DNA from: Pelobates cultripes | Lineage: Eukaryota > Chordata > Amphibia > Anura > Pelobatidae | Reading direction: 5' to 3' | Assembly: GCA_933207985.1 (NCBI GenBank) | Contig: OW240915.1 | Location: forward strand, 107,994,643 to 108,058,642 | DNA length: 64,000 bases | Translations under genes and position numbers: made by a program | The notes under the pieces: model-generated | What the model saw: only the letters and a program-made list of their open reading frames with translations | Database searches by the model: none | What the model was told of the DNA's origin: nothing | In this document: one piece after another, positions 1 to 10,430 of the stretch | How positions within the stretch are numbered: position 1 is the stretch's first letter | Layout: every line of letters starts with the position of its first letter

Positions 1-402
1 CTGCTATCACAACTGGGACTACTATTGCCTTTACTTTCAACATCCTTTATAGTTCTTCTTTCAGACCTTGGTATTTGTCCACCTTCTCATGTTCATTCTT
101 CCTGATGTTATAGTCACTGGGTATTGCCACATCCACCACGACTGCAGTCTTTCATTACTTGTCTACCACCACGATGTCTGGTTGGTTGGCCAGGACTTGC
201 TTATTGTCTAGATCTTGAAGTCCCACAGGATCTTAGCCTTGTCATTCTCAACTACCCTTTGTGGTATCTCCCATCTGGACTTAGGCAGGTCCAATCCATA
301 TTCTGTGCAGATGTTTTGGTACACAATCCCAGAAACTTGTGTCTCTCTGTGTATGCTGTTCCTGCTAACATTTTGCATCTGGCTGTTAGGTGCTGGACTG
401 TC

Positions 403-866
403 TCAGAGGACTCTTTGCACCGCCTTCACCTTGGGTCTTGCCTGGTGTGGTAGACTCCAGCTTCTATTGATCTGGTGCTGAGTGCCTGCTCCTGTGCTTC
501 TAGGATTAGTGCATCAGGGCTGTCTTTCATTCCTGCCCTTTCCAACCAGTGGTAGGATTTTGTCATGTGAGCCACATCCACTATCTGCCGGTGGTACACC
601 CCATGGAGAGGTTTGTCTTGCCAAGGAACCTCCTCAGAGGACTCTTTGCACCGCCTTCACCTTGGGTCTTGCCTGGTGTGGTAGACTCCAGCTTCTATTG
701 ATCTGGTGCTGAGTGCCTGCTCCTGTGCTTCTAGGATTAGTGCATCAGCGCTGTCTTTCATTCCTGCCCTTTCCAACCAGTGGTAGGATTTTGTCATGTG
801 AGCCACATCCACTATCTGCCGGTGGTACACCCCATGGAGAGGTTTGTCTTGCCAAGGAACCTCCTC
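403..866. repeat. Two-copy 231-bp tandem duplication inside the LINE
   Basis: Copy 1 (about 404-634) and copy 2 (about 635-865) are offset by exactly 231 bases, or 77 codons, so the LINE frame is preserved. I see one mismatch (G518 versus C749), an alanine/proline difference in the minus-strand protein. The duplicated block lies between the RT thumb and the zinc-knuckle/nuclease region. Confidence 0.95.
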
Positions 867-1910
867 TTTTTCTGCATCCTCGATCTGTGGAAGTCTCAGG
901 CATTCCCTTAGCAGTTCGTTTTTGGGAGCCATCTTCGTGATGTACTTGTGGCTGATCTGTGTTTCATCCAGGACTGTGGCCTTGACACTCATCAGGCCCC
1001 GACTTCCTTCCGGCAGGTGTACAGTCTCTGGGTGCTGGATTTCGGGTAGAATCCTCCATTCATAGTGAGTAGCTTCCTGGTCTTGACATCCATGGTGACC
1101 AATTCTACTCTTGGCCAGGTTATTATTCCAGCTGGGTACCTGATGACCGGTAGGGCATATGTGTTGATGGCTTGGATCTTGTTCTTGCCATTGAGCTGGG
1201 ACTTCAGGACCTGTCTGACTCTTTGGAGGTACTTGGATGTTGCTATTCTCCTTGCCTCTTCCTCTTGGTTGCCATGTGTTTGCGGTACCTCCAGGTACAT
1301 GTAGCTGTTCTCTACATCTTCTATTTGGCCTTCTGGAACATCAACTCCTTCTGTCCTGATCATCTTCCCTCTTTTTGCTATCATCTGCCTGCACTTCTCT
1401 AGTCCAAACGATATTCCGATGTCCTTGATGTATACCCTAGTTAGGTGGATCAGTGAGTCAATGTCTCACTCATTCTTGGCATACAGCTTGATGTTGTCCA
1501 TGTAGAGTAGATGGTTGATGGTAGCTCCACTCTTGAACTTGTATCCGTATCCACTCTTCTTGATGATCTGGCTAAGGGGTTTGAGGCCTATGCAGAACTG
1601 CATTGGGGATAGCGCATCACCTTGGTATATGCCACATTTAATGTTCACTTGAGTTATTGTAGTGGAATTGGCTTCTAGAGTTGTTTTCCACTTGCCCATC
1701 GAGTTCTTGATGAAGGCTCTTATTGTCTTGCTGACCTTGTACAGAGCCAAGCATTCCAGTATCCATGTGTGTGTCATTGTGTCATAGGCTTTCTTGTAGT
1801 CAATCCAGACCGTACACAGATTGGTCTGTCTGGTCTTAGAATCCCTTGTGACTGCTTGGTCTAACAGTAGTTAGTGTTTTGATCCTCTGGTGTTTCCAAT
1901 CCCCTTCTGA

Positions 1911-1948
1911 GTATTGCTCATATATGCTGAGTATTGCTCATATATGCA
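1911..1948. repeat. Short tandem duplication, about 19 bp twice
   Basis: The string tgagtattgctcatatatg occurs twice in direct succession. It sits in the RT region of the LINE and disrupts its frame. Confidence 0.85.
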
Positions 1949-2464
1949 CATATGCCCTTGGATCTTGGAGGCTATGATGCCTGACAGGAGTTTCCATGTT
2001 GTGGTGAGGCAGGTTATTGATTAGTAGTTGGATGGTGCTGTTCCCCTGTGAGGGTCCTTCATGACCAGTATTGTTCTGCCTTGTGTTAGCCAGTCAGGGT
2101 GGGAGCCTGTTGATAGTAGCTGGTTCATTTGTGCTGCTAGGAGGTCATGCAGCGCTGTTAACTTCTTTAATCAGTAGTTGTAGATCATGTCAGGTCCTGG
2201 GGCTTACCATCTCTTCATGTGTGCTGCTCTCTGTTGGATATCTTCGACTATGATAATGACTGGTTCCTCTTCTAGTAGTATGCAGTGGCCTGCTTTCAGG
2301 TCTAGAAGCCACTGGGCCTCGGTGTTATGAGATGCTTCTTGCTCCCAGATATTCTTCCAGTACTGTTCAGTCTCAGCTCTCGGTGGGTCTTGTGAGGAGA
2401 TGTGGTGGTTACCCTGTAGCTGTGCATACACATTGGATGGTTCTGGTAAAGAACCCGTTGGCAA

Positions 2465-2466
2465 TA

Positions 2467-2542
<76 letters not shown>

Positions 2543-2641
2543 ACGTCATACATAGTGTATTTTAATGTTAATATAAGTACATATATTAGTATTAAAATAC
2601 ACTTAGAATGAAGTTACATATATATATATATATTATATATA

Positions 2642-2681
<40 letters not shown>

Positions 2682-2794
2682 GATACATACATATAATTAC
2701 TATAATAGAAAATTAAAATAAATAAATAAATAAAATTAAAAAAAATTAAAAATGATATATACACATGTAATTTCATTCTAACTGTATTTTGATA
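2465..2794. repeat. AT microsatellites and AT-rich inverted repeat
   Basis: (AT)n tracts lie at 2,468-2,540 and 2,620-2,675. Between about 2,590 and 2,795 an AT-rich inverted repeat is visible: a left block reading aaaatacacttagaatgaa is answered on the right by ttcattctaactgtatttt. The same block pair recurs at about 25,530-25,760, so this is a dispersed family, not chance AT richness. No gene. Confidence 0.8.
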
Positions 2795-2874
2795 TTAACC
2801 CCTTAAGGACACATGACGGAAATATTCTGTCATGATTCTCTTTTATTCCAGAAGTTGTGTCCTTAAGGGGTTAA
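2795..2874. mobile_element. 72-bp piggyBac-like MITE with TTAA target duplication
   Basis: The element at 2,799-2,870 has perfect 14-bp inverted ends ccccttaaggacac / gtgtccttaagggg and is flanked on both sides by TTAA (2,795-2,798 and 2,871-2,874). TTAA duplication and CCC-starting ends are characteristic of piggyBac-type elements. An inner hairpin (atgacgga ... tctgtcat) is also present. Confidence 0.9.
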
Positions 2875-2877
2875 TAT

Positions 2878-3267
2878 ATTTGTAGTCGGAGCCATTTCAG
2901 TATAGTATGAAATAGCTAGTGAGTATACTTATTACAATAATAAAAAAAGTCTGTAGAGGTGTGCCTAAACCGATGTGTACGGTAGGCCTGTAAATAAGTG
3001 GGCCTACCTTAAATAGTATTGAATAGAGGGAGAGAAGGGTGGGCAAAAAGTATGTCTGGACCAGTAGGTAAGTTAGGTAGGAGGGGGAGACCCCTTTAAA
3101 CTGTCATAGCCCCTCCCACAACTTCAGGCCCCGCCTTCCAATTTGTAGTCGGGGCCATTTCAGTATAGTATGAAATAGCTAGTGAGTATACTTATCACAA
3201 TAATAAAAAAGTCGGTAGAGGTGTGCCAAAACCGATGTGTGTGGTAGGCCTGTAAATAAGTGGGCAA
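2878..3267 (-). repeat. Compound B2-A2-B1 block of the split direct repeats
   Basis: The motif beginning ttgtagtcgg and running about 125 bp (to gtaaataagtgggc) occurs at 2,879 and again at 3,142. Between them (3,057-3,141) lies ggaccagtaggtaagttagg ... ccttccaat, which recurs once at 8,624-8,711. One unit is therefore shared with the element's far end and the other is local. Confidence 0.88.
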
Positions 3268-3851
3268 AAGGAATACTCATATAGTGTAATTACAGATGAT
3301 TATTACGAAAATACAAGACATGGAGTTAGCGTCTTACGATGACATTTCACAAATGCATTCCTTAATTCCTGTGTCGGCTGAGGTATGTGTTGTTGGAGAG
3401 GTAGTACTGAATCAGTACCTCGTGACCCCTCTGGCTGGTCTTAGTTGATGGTAAGTTAATACGTAGTGATCCTGTATTTGTACAGGTTAGAATATCAGAG
3501 GCAAAGCTTGGAATCGTGTTGCCCTGTGATGGTAAGTTCTCTGGTCGTGGGAACCATAAAAAAACAAGTAAATGGCGGCTTTGTAACTGGGAACCTGTGG
3601 TGCTGTGTGCCTGGGAGATATAACTTAATAGAGTTGTGTGACATTTATTGATGTGGCAAAAGTGGCGAAAGCCCCAACGTTTATTCTTGAACCAGTTTGT
3701 AAGGTGGTGATCTGACATGAACTTCGATATATGCAGTAAGCTATGTCATAGCACTCTGCGTATTCTTTGAGGGCCAACTATGTGAATTCCTGCTGTGACT
3801 TAGCAACTCTTCTATTCCATAGGTATGCTTGGAGCTGGGGAGCAATCGTGG

Positions 3852-4040
3852 CTATCGGTGAGGTAGTTTTAGGGACCTCCTTAACTCCTGAACCTGACGA
3901 CTAGATAACTGGTCAGCAGCTGTATTGTAAATGCCTGGTACGTGGTAACATACCAGATAAAATTGGTGACAGGTTTCTTCTGATGAATTCATAATAAAGG
4001 ATACAAGACCGGCCTTGTTTATGACGTGGCCAATTGACAA
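3852..4040 (-). pseudogene. DIRS/Ngaro RNase H fragment
   Basis: The 62-codon stretch contains HVINKAGLVSF and then YHVPGIYNTAADQLS. In DIRS-order RNase H domains a DN..VVH.INK segment is followed by a HVPG..N..AD.LSR segment. The final acidic motif region (AADQLS) is recognisable. Frame breaks lie on both sides, and the expected recombinase region downstream (3,300-3,800) is not recognisable. Confidence 0.75.
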
Positions 4041-5749
4041 ATTGTCAGAGACCTCGAACCGGTCTGCTTGCCCATAAATGACCCCATGTTGCTGCTGCGG
4101 CTGCGATGGGTAGGCGTGCAGAGTTCCTTAAGGAACCCTTGATCTGCTTACTTCCCCGGCCACCTACCCCATAGCCAACTGTCCCCTGAGCTAGCAGCAA
4201 GCCCTGTGTAAGCCGCTGCATAAAACCTAAACCTAAATATATTGTGCCTGGTGAGTTCCAGCTGGGCATCCTTTTGCTAGAAGAACCTGAAATATGTATG
4301 ACGTATGTAGGACATTACTAGTTTAACAGCGGGAACTAATATTGGAGATCACGTAAGTGTCTGTGACTGTAGTTGTAAATGCCGAAAAAAGGGGCCGTAT
4401 AGGGAGGACTTGAGTGGCCCCTGTGGATGAGAATTGCGTCGTAGTGGATTGCTCGCGGTGGGTCGTACATAATGTGAGAGTGATGACCTAGTGAGGGCCA
4501 CGTGTAGAGGCCTGCTGTGGTAAGTTGTGACAAAATTGCAAACTTATGTCAACATTGTAACTCCTATGCTGTATGTACTAGCCCAAATGAGGGGCTGCCA
4601 GTATACTATAGTGGGTAGCCCTTGGTGGGTCATTTGCAACGTATGAAGAGTGTGGTTGTGAATAACTTTGGCCTTAGTATGCTAAGGTCATGGTTGCCCT
4701 CGTAAGCTGTAATTACTTAAAAACCTAGATGCTGGGTAAGGCCGTACAATAGGCATTACACGTGCATGACTAATGTGGTAACTTGTACTTTGTTTGCCCG
4801 AGCAGTCAAATAGCCAGGAAAGCGGGAAGGACAGTATAATATGATGTATATGAACTGGTCTAATACGCAGTGGTGATGTGGGAATAGTCCAGCCTGGAAT
4901 TGACTATGTAAGTCCAATGGTGTCTGGCTCGTAAGGACGACACTGGGAAACTTAAATGACCCACATGATAACTCAGGACGAATCATAATGTATGTGGCAT
5001 GTTGCATGCGTCATAAATTGACAATATGCTAGACTGAAGTAGTACCATGAGAGGTAAGGAGAACATCTGTTATGAAGGAATTATTACCTTCTGTGCGTTT
5101 GGCCAGGATTGGCCGTATAAATAGGGTCGTGAGGAGAACTACTGTGTGGCCATATGTGGACAGTGCCAGGTATAACAGAAGTATCATACTAAAAGATGTG
5201 TTGATTTACAGGTAGAAAACTGTGAGATAGCTGCACCTTACGCATACATTCCTATCCAGCTGATATGTGCCCAAATGAGGGGTTGCAAATAAGACGTATT
5301 TGTCCCCTAAGGTTACCTGAATTATGTTGCCAAAGGCCCATAGCTGGCTTTGTGTGAGGACTATGCATAAGAGGTTGAGAGAGGCCCAATGTAGTTCCAG
5401 TGGTACTGGGAGGTAACGTAAGTCTGAGTGGAATTTAATGGGGTGGGGTTGGTGGTTTATTGTCAGCTGTAGATCAGTTGAAAGTTACTGGTTATGACAG
5501 CGTAGCCATAATTTAAATATAGTCACACTGACATCGAGCAGCAACCCTCGGCATAACATATGAACATTGTAGGGTCTACACAGGGAACATAATAGAGGTG
5601 CCGAAATGCCATAACTAAATAGACTATATACCTGCTGGGTCAACTGACCTGAGGGTAGACGTACAGGACCCAATTTGCCTGGAATATAGGCTGAGACATG
5701 TGGAATGCAGTAGTGTCTGTACTAACACAAGACCAGGAAGGTTATAACC

Positions 5750-6260
5750 ATACTGATGAATAATCTTTCCAGTCTTGTGTTTCTGGCCTCCAATGACCAC
5801 TGAGATGTCGCCCTAGGTGTCTGAGCGGTGTACTGTGCCATCCTGGGAGGCAATGATAAGCGATACGAGATTAACATCCTTGCCCTCCAGGATGTCCTTT
5901 GAGGTTTGCTGGTACCATATGGTTGGGGTAATGACTTGAGGGCCTAAGAAGATGGACGTGTTAGAATTACTGGGTTGGGAATGGGGAGTTCCCGGAATAT
6001 CATTGCGAGTGGTTTCTGGTGTCACGACTGGACAGCTACGGGCTTCCAGTCTCTCTAGTCTATCGGTCATCTGCCTCATGGATGTTTCTATAGAGGCGAT
6101 CCTGGTATACCGGTTGGCATTGCTCGTGCCACTTGCTTGCCACCGTGTCTGATTTGTTAGTATTGGCTTGCATTAGTCTGCATAGTTCTGCTTTGCGGGC
6201 AGTAGGTGTAAAGGGTATGTTGTCCTGCGTAATATGGCTGTGATTCGTGGGATGGTCCAT
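5750..6260 (-). pseudogene. Gag-like ORF of the Ngaro element
   Basis: An ATG at 6,258-6,260 opens a polar segment with a short coiled coil. A one-base frameshift near 6,095 separates the first part (to about residue 55) from the rest, which reads MRQMTDRLERLEAR. A segment containing DILEGKDVNLVSLIIASQD follows, then a stop, then GDISVV. From memory, DILxGKDVNLVxLL(I)xS and GDISVVL mark Gag-like ORFs of Ngaro elements in fish and frogs. Truncated and frameshifted. Confidence 0.7.
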
Positions 6261-7430
6261 GATCTAATTGAAGATGGACTGCCGGAATCTCTAGTTGGAG
6301 TACTTGGAATAGAAATGTCAGTCCCTTCTTCTGGAACTTGGGACGTACTGAAATATATATATGTAGGAATCCTGAGTTCCTCTTGAGGATGTATACAGTT
6401 GTTTTAACTAGTGCCGAAGTGGCGAAACAATTCATTAGACTGGTGACAGGTGTGTCCCTACTAGTTGCAAGTGGCTGGGTCGGCTCTCTCTATGGTTGGC
6501 ATGGGCGGGTGATCTGCTGGATGTGGGCTTACAAAGGATGAGTCTTTGAACTGTGGAGGGGGTGATTCCCTTGTCTTTGAACTGTGGAGGGAGTGATTCC
6601 CTTGCTATACAACATGCGAGGCGTCTAGCTATAATTTGGCCCGTGGGCATTGTTACCTCTTTCTTGGGGGATGGGTGTTGGCCTCGCAGGACCTCTATCT
6701 CTAAGGCATAAGGTGCCTGGGAGAAATACCTAGGTGGCCATACCCACTTGTGTCTATGGAATGAATCTTTATACTAATCAGTGTTTAAGGAACCGGGAGC
6801 AAATACCTGTATGAACCATGTATGTTCGGTGTTCTGCAGTAGTCTGAGATTCTGCTAAGGGGGAGGCATAACCCAGATGCTAAATGACAATGGACGGCAT
6901 TGGGTAAATATGAGTTCGTACTGACAATCTTATTGGTTGCGTACACTATGGACATCTACCAGTACATTGATGACGTAAGAATTGCACTGGTACGTCACAT
7001 GTACTGTAGGATCTAATAAGCCAAGTCAGTCTAAGCTTGGCGTGTGGAGTCTGTAACATATGTGAGAATAGGTTATGGTAGTATAGTAAAGGTCTGCTCG
7101 GTACCGTTGTACCCCGCGTACCTTTATGTGTTTGTGGACTGAATGCCGTATGTATCTGAGTAAACTTATGATTTGTAACGTATCGTGCCCGTACCAATGG
7201 AAGGAGACACAATACGCTTGACTTTGTCCAGGTCTCTGAAACCTGTAAGCAGATCCAGAGATCAAATGACAAATACAAAGTTTAACCTATGCCGTTGCAT
7301 GTCACCCATGTAAGACTTGAGAACTAGTGCTTGATACCCGATGCACATACCAGTTATTAGGCAAGAATATATGTGCTATAATTTACATGTATATGTGACA
7401 TACCTGTATAATATCTATATACCTTATATA

Positions 7431-7600
7431 TAACCAGCCACTTATTATTATTATTCTTATTTTATAACTAACCACATATTATTATTTAATAAACCAGCCC
7501 CATATTTCTAATTCTTATTTATGAACCAGTCACATATTATTCTTCTTATTTATAACCAGCTACATATATATTATTCTTATTATAACCAGCCACATAATTT
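7431..7600. repeat. Degenerate tandem repeat of about 40-50 bp in the Ngaro leader
   Basis: About four units of the form aaccagccacatattatt followed by cttattta are repeated with substitutions. They lie inside the long leader of the element. Confidence 0.7.
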
Positions 7601-7789
7601 TAATTACACTTTGAATGCCTGAGCGTGATGTGAATTTGATTGACGTTTGAGTGTACAGCCTGCTTTACATTTGCAGTGCTGTACTTGATCGTGCTTGCCG
7701 GCCGACAGCAGACCCGCACCTGTGGAGGGAGCTCCGTTGTTGAAAGTGACTACTCTTCTGCCTGGTAAGTAGCCACCTTCACACCCCTG

Positions 7790-8300
7790 ATGATATGGGG
7801 GGGGAGAGAGGAGGGGTTGGAGAGGCAAACCCTCCTTGCCCCTAAGTTGGGAGCCGGTAAAATCGGTAAAGGTAAATACCTTCGTGCCCCTAAGTTGGGG
7901 GGGGGTGGCGGGAGGTTGGAAGCCAGTGAAACTGGTACAATGGGGAAAACCTTTGTGCCTCTGTTGTGGAGGGGGGCCAGAACCACCTATGCTGAACAGA
8001 TCCTGTGCGGCTGTAATTATACTGTAATTCCTGTACCAGTATGAATGATTGAGAGGGATCTCGTCAGCGGTTCCCTGCAGCTCTACCAGCAAAGGAAATG
8101 TGGAAGCAGACTGTGCGAGCTGTGTATGAAGGAAAGTCTAATCCACAAATTACACTTAACATATTTTTATGTATAACCTTAGTGTGTTGACCCAGACAGC
8201 GTACCAACCTGAGCCCAGTGGGGGGAATTTGTGAGCCAGTGAAGCTGGTGAATAAGACTTCCTTGCCCCCATGCTTGGGGAGGGAGTTAGGAGCCGGACC
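7790..8300. repeat. Four-copy hairpin-bearing repeat in the Ngaro leader
   Basis: Units start ccttgcccctaagttgggag or close variants (about 7,828, 7,879, 7,949, 8,261). The units carry a short inverted repeat such as agccagtgaaactggt (also agccggtaaaatcggta and agccagtgaagctggt). The hairpins are better conserved than the loops between them. Regulatory or packaging roles are speculation. Confidence 0.6.
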
Positions 8301-8711
8301 CACAGATTAATATGAATCGGCTCCTGTGTAGAGGAAAGGGGGTAGGGGGGAGCCCGTCTGAGCAAAGCCCCGAGACACTAGCGGGAAAAATCCCCAGACC
8401 CCCGTGACTTGTGTCCATTAGGTGTTTGCCGTCCCCCCAATACAGTAGCCGTGGACCTAGGTGGGTTGGGCTATATGTAGGCTGCAGACCGGTACAATGA
8501 TACCTACTCACAGTTCGGGCGGGAAACCACCGTGACGGGTGGAACGAGCAACTGGATGATTGTAATGCGAGCTGTCTGGAGGAACTGAAAAAATACACTG
8601 GGAACAGGAAGTCCAAAAGTACGTATGGACCAGTAGGTAAGTTAGGTATGAGGGGGAGTCCCTTTTAAAGCGTCATAGCCCCTCCCACAACTTCAGGCCC
8701 CGCCTTCCAAT

Positions 8712-8778
8712 ATATATTATTGGTAACAAAATACACATATATATATATATATATCTATATATAAATAAAAATAATTGC

Positions 8779-8809
<31 letters not shown>

Positions 8810-8935
8810 TAAATAATTACATAAGTATACACATACATTTTAAATACATATATATATATATTAAAATTTTATGTGTATATTTATGTAATCTTTTAACATA
8901 ATTATGTGATTTTATTAAATACAATTTGAGGGACG
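8712..8935. repeat. AT-rich microsatellite stretch
   Basis: (AT)n and (TA)n runs interleave with TAAATAAATAA. The stretch is related to the AT-rich blocks at 2.5-2.8 kb and 25.4-25.9 kb. No gene. Confidence 0.8.
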
Positions 8936-9190
8936 TGCCTGACAACGTTCAGAGAATTTGATTTGCAAGCCCTATATTTAGCCCCGTAACTTTCCAAACC
9001 ACCATGAAACCTGTACATAAGGGGTACTGTTTTACTTGTGAAAAAATTACTGGGCACAAATATGGTGTTTTAGAGCAGTAAAACATATCATGCTGATGAT
9101 ATCATCGGTGGAAGGGCAGTTTATTTGTGAAAAATGCAAAAAAACTAATATGAATGCTAATTTCAGCTATAGTATAGTTGTCCCTACGAT
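8936..9190. repeat. Partial copy of the fold-back repeat family seen at 25.94-26.6 kb
   Basis: The order of short strings (gacaacgttcagagaattt, then ccgtaactttccaaa, cctgtacat, gtactgttttact, aaaacatatca, gatgat) matches the left arm at 25,960-26,190, preceded in both places by AT-rich DNA. Only one arm is present here. Confidence 0.7.
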
Positions 9191-9930
9191 GGGACAATGG
9201 TTGGACAGGGTAGAGGAGATATACATGGCGTTCAGGCCTCGCTGCTGGGAACTGAGGAGAGGCATGTGGAGAGGTAGCGACATAGCGGCTTATGTGGCGA
9301 GGCAGTGTGCGGAGGCGAGGGGGGAGGCACTGGCATAGGATTGTAAAGGAAGCTGGACCACTCCTATTCCGCTTCTGGACCGCTCTCTTAACGGATACAT
9401 CCTTACTACCTTAACCACCACATGACTCAACCCTAAAATCCGAGAGGAGCACATACTCCGGGCAAGTGAGCCAGCTCCCAACCTCTGCCCCCCCTTCTTT
9501 CTTCTCCACCTTTCCCCCTTCAACCACCATCTCTCCCCGTCTCTCTCTTTTCCTTGGCCCATTAACTCTCGCTCCTGCGACTTCATCCTTTATTTTTCCC
9601 TTTTCCAGTTCCAACAATTGCCCCCCACATAGAAGGGAGGGCTATTTACTGGTTCATGTTTTATTGCATATGAGCAACAACCTTACCTCATGTTGCAAGG
9701 ACACACTCTTTGCTATCACTGTACACGATTACACATTATGCTGGTATTTAGCCTGCGTTACAGAAAACTATATAGCTGTTTACTATGTTCGCATTGAAAT
9801 TGATGTTAGGACTTGCATGTCCAATATGTTTGTTGCAGTTTTTAAACAAACGTTTGAGTGCTATTGCCTTGCTCAATAAATAGCTTTGGACACTAACAAA
9901 AACAAACAAACAAACAAAAAAAACATGTTA
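9191..9930 (+). mobile_element. Probable 5'-truncated L1-like 3' end (ORF2 tail, 3' UTR, A-rich tail)
   Basis: A short plus-strand coding end reads WLDRVEEIYM and stops at 9,336-9,338. This resembles the extreme C-terminus of frog L1 ORF2 proteins. About 550 bp of untranslated sequence follow, with a pyrimidine-rich stretch (9,480-9,620), then an AATAAA at about 9,876 and an A-rich tail with AAAC repeats (9,897-9,924). A single-exon 137-codon frame at 9,466-9,879 lies in the UTR and shows no protein-like features. Class is inferred; a 3' retrotransposon end is likely. Confidence 0.5.
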
Positions 9931-10430
9931 TCCCAAGTATTAGCTGCTTCACACAGAGTATAACCTAGTGACCCCTTCACACAGAGTATAACCCAGAGGA
10001 AGACGTATACCGGACCTTAGAGTGGTCAAAGGGATAGCCAGAGGTCAAGGGAGTACCAAGCCAAGATACGGATAACCAGAGAGCAGAATAGTCAAAACAG
10101 AAAGCCAATAGTCAAATACCAGGAAAAACACTCAAGATAATAAGTAGCACTAGAGGAACCAACAAGAACCACACTAGGGCGCCTGTGTGTAGTGTGGGGA
10201 TTATAGCTTTAAAACCACACCCCCAAAAGGTCCGGGAGCGTGGTCGCGTTTGGACTACGTCAGCATTTTCTTGCCAACTACGGTGCGCATGCGTCGTTTC
10301 ATAAATGTGGGCGTGTTGTGAGCGGCCGGTGTCAGAAGGGCTGTGCCGCTCACCGGAAGTGAGTGAAGTGAACGCCGTGCTGCGCAGGTCCAAAGAGGAA
10401 AGGTAAGGTATCGTTACATGGGGGCTGAGG
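9931..10430. repeat. Interspersed repeat of LTR-like appearance, class uncertain
   Basis: A short tandem (cttcacacagagtataacc twice) begins the block. It is followed by purine-rich text (agagtggtcaaagggat ... gagtaccaagccaagata) and then a GC- and CpG-rich segment (10,160-10,390) ending near ggtatcgttaca. CpG density is far above the surroundings. Termini and a target duplication were not found, so a fragment of an LTR is only a suggestion. Confidence 0.4.

Larger units (their letters stand above)
1..2464 (-). mobile_element. R4/R2-like LINE (non-LTR retrotransposon), degraded, runs off the left edge
   Basis: Minus-strand translation gives the usual order for LINEs with a restriction-like endonuclease. 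An N-terminal pre-RT segment lies at about 2,204-2,464. RT palm motif A reads WIDYKKAYD at about 1,775-1,810. Motif B region GIYQGDALSP and motif C YMDN lie in 1,466-1,777. Thumb and linker text follows in 657-1,384. A PDIVVVD...VVDVAIP stretch at about 118-210 fits the PD-(D/E)XK nuclease. Several frameshifts separate these blocks and motif C has N where the family has the second catalytic D, so the copy is dead. The nuclease domain continues to the window edge. The 5' side ends in an AT microsatellite at about 2,465. Clade (R4/Dong/Rex6 versus R2) is my judgement; retrotransposon identity is near certain. Confidence 0.9.
2878..8711 (-). mobile_element. Ngaro/PAT-type tyrosine-recombinase retrotransposon with split direct repeats, degraded
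   Basis: Read on the minus strand the architecture is A1 (8,711-8,624), internal region, B1 (3,267-3,142), A2 (about 3,141-3,057), B2 (about 3,000-2,878). This A1-ORFs-B1-A2-B2 layout of split direct repeats is the signature of Ngaro and PAT elements of the DIRS order. Inside are a Gag-like ORF (about 5,750-6,260) and an RNase H fragment (3,852-4,040), both minus. I could not find the RT catalytic box or the recombinase HxxR motif, so these are deleted or decayed. A leader of about 2.4 kb between A1 and Gag holds two tandem-repeat regions. The A2/B1 junction shares the dinucleotide AT with both outer ends. Confidence 0.82.

Noticed and set aside
2302..2565. Frames rich in Ile-Tyr on both strands
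   Set aside because: Pure product of the (AT)n microsatellite; the same holds for 25,347-25,538.
8287..8616. 109-codon minus-strand frame starting MDFLFPVYF
   Set aside because: Falls in the repeat-rich leader of the Ngaro element; start resembles a signal peptide, but nothing else supports a gene.
9466..9879. 137-codon plus-strand frame
   Set aside because: Lies in the 3' UTR of an apparent L1 end, begins with a pyrimidine tract and has no recognisable features.
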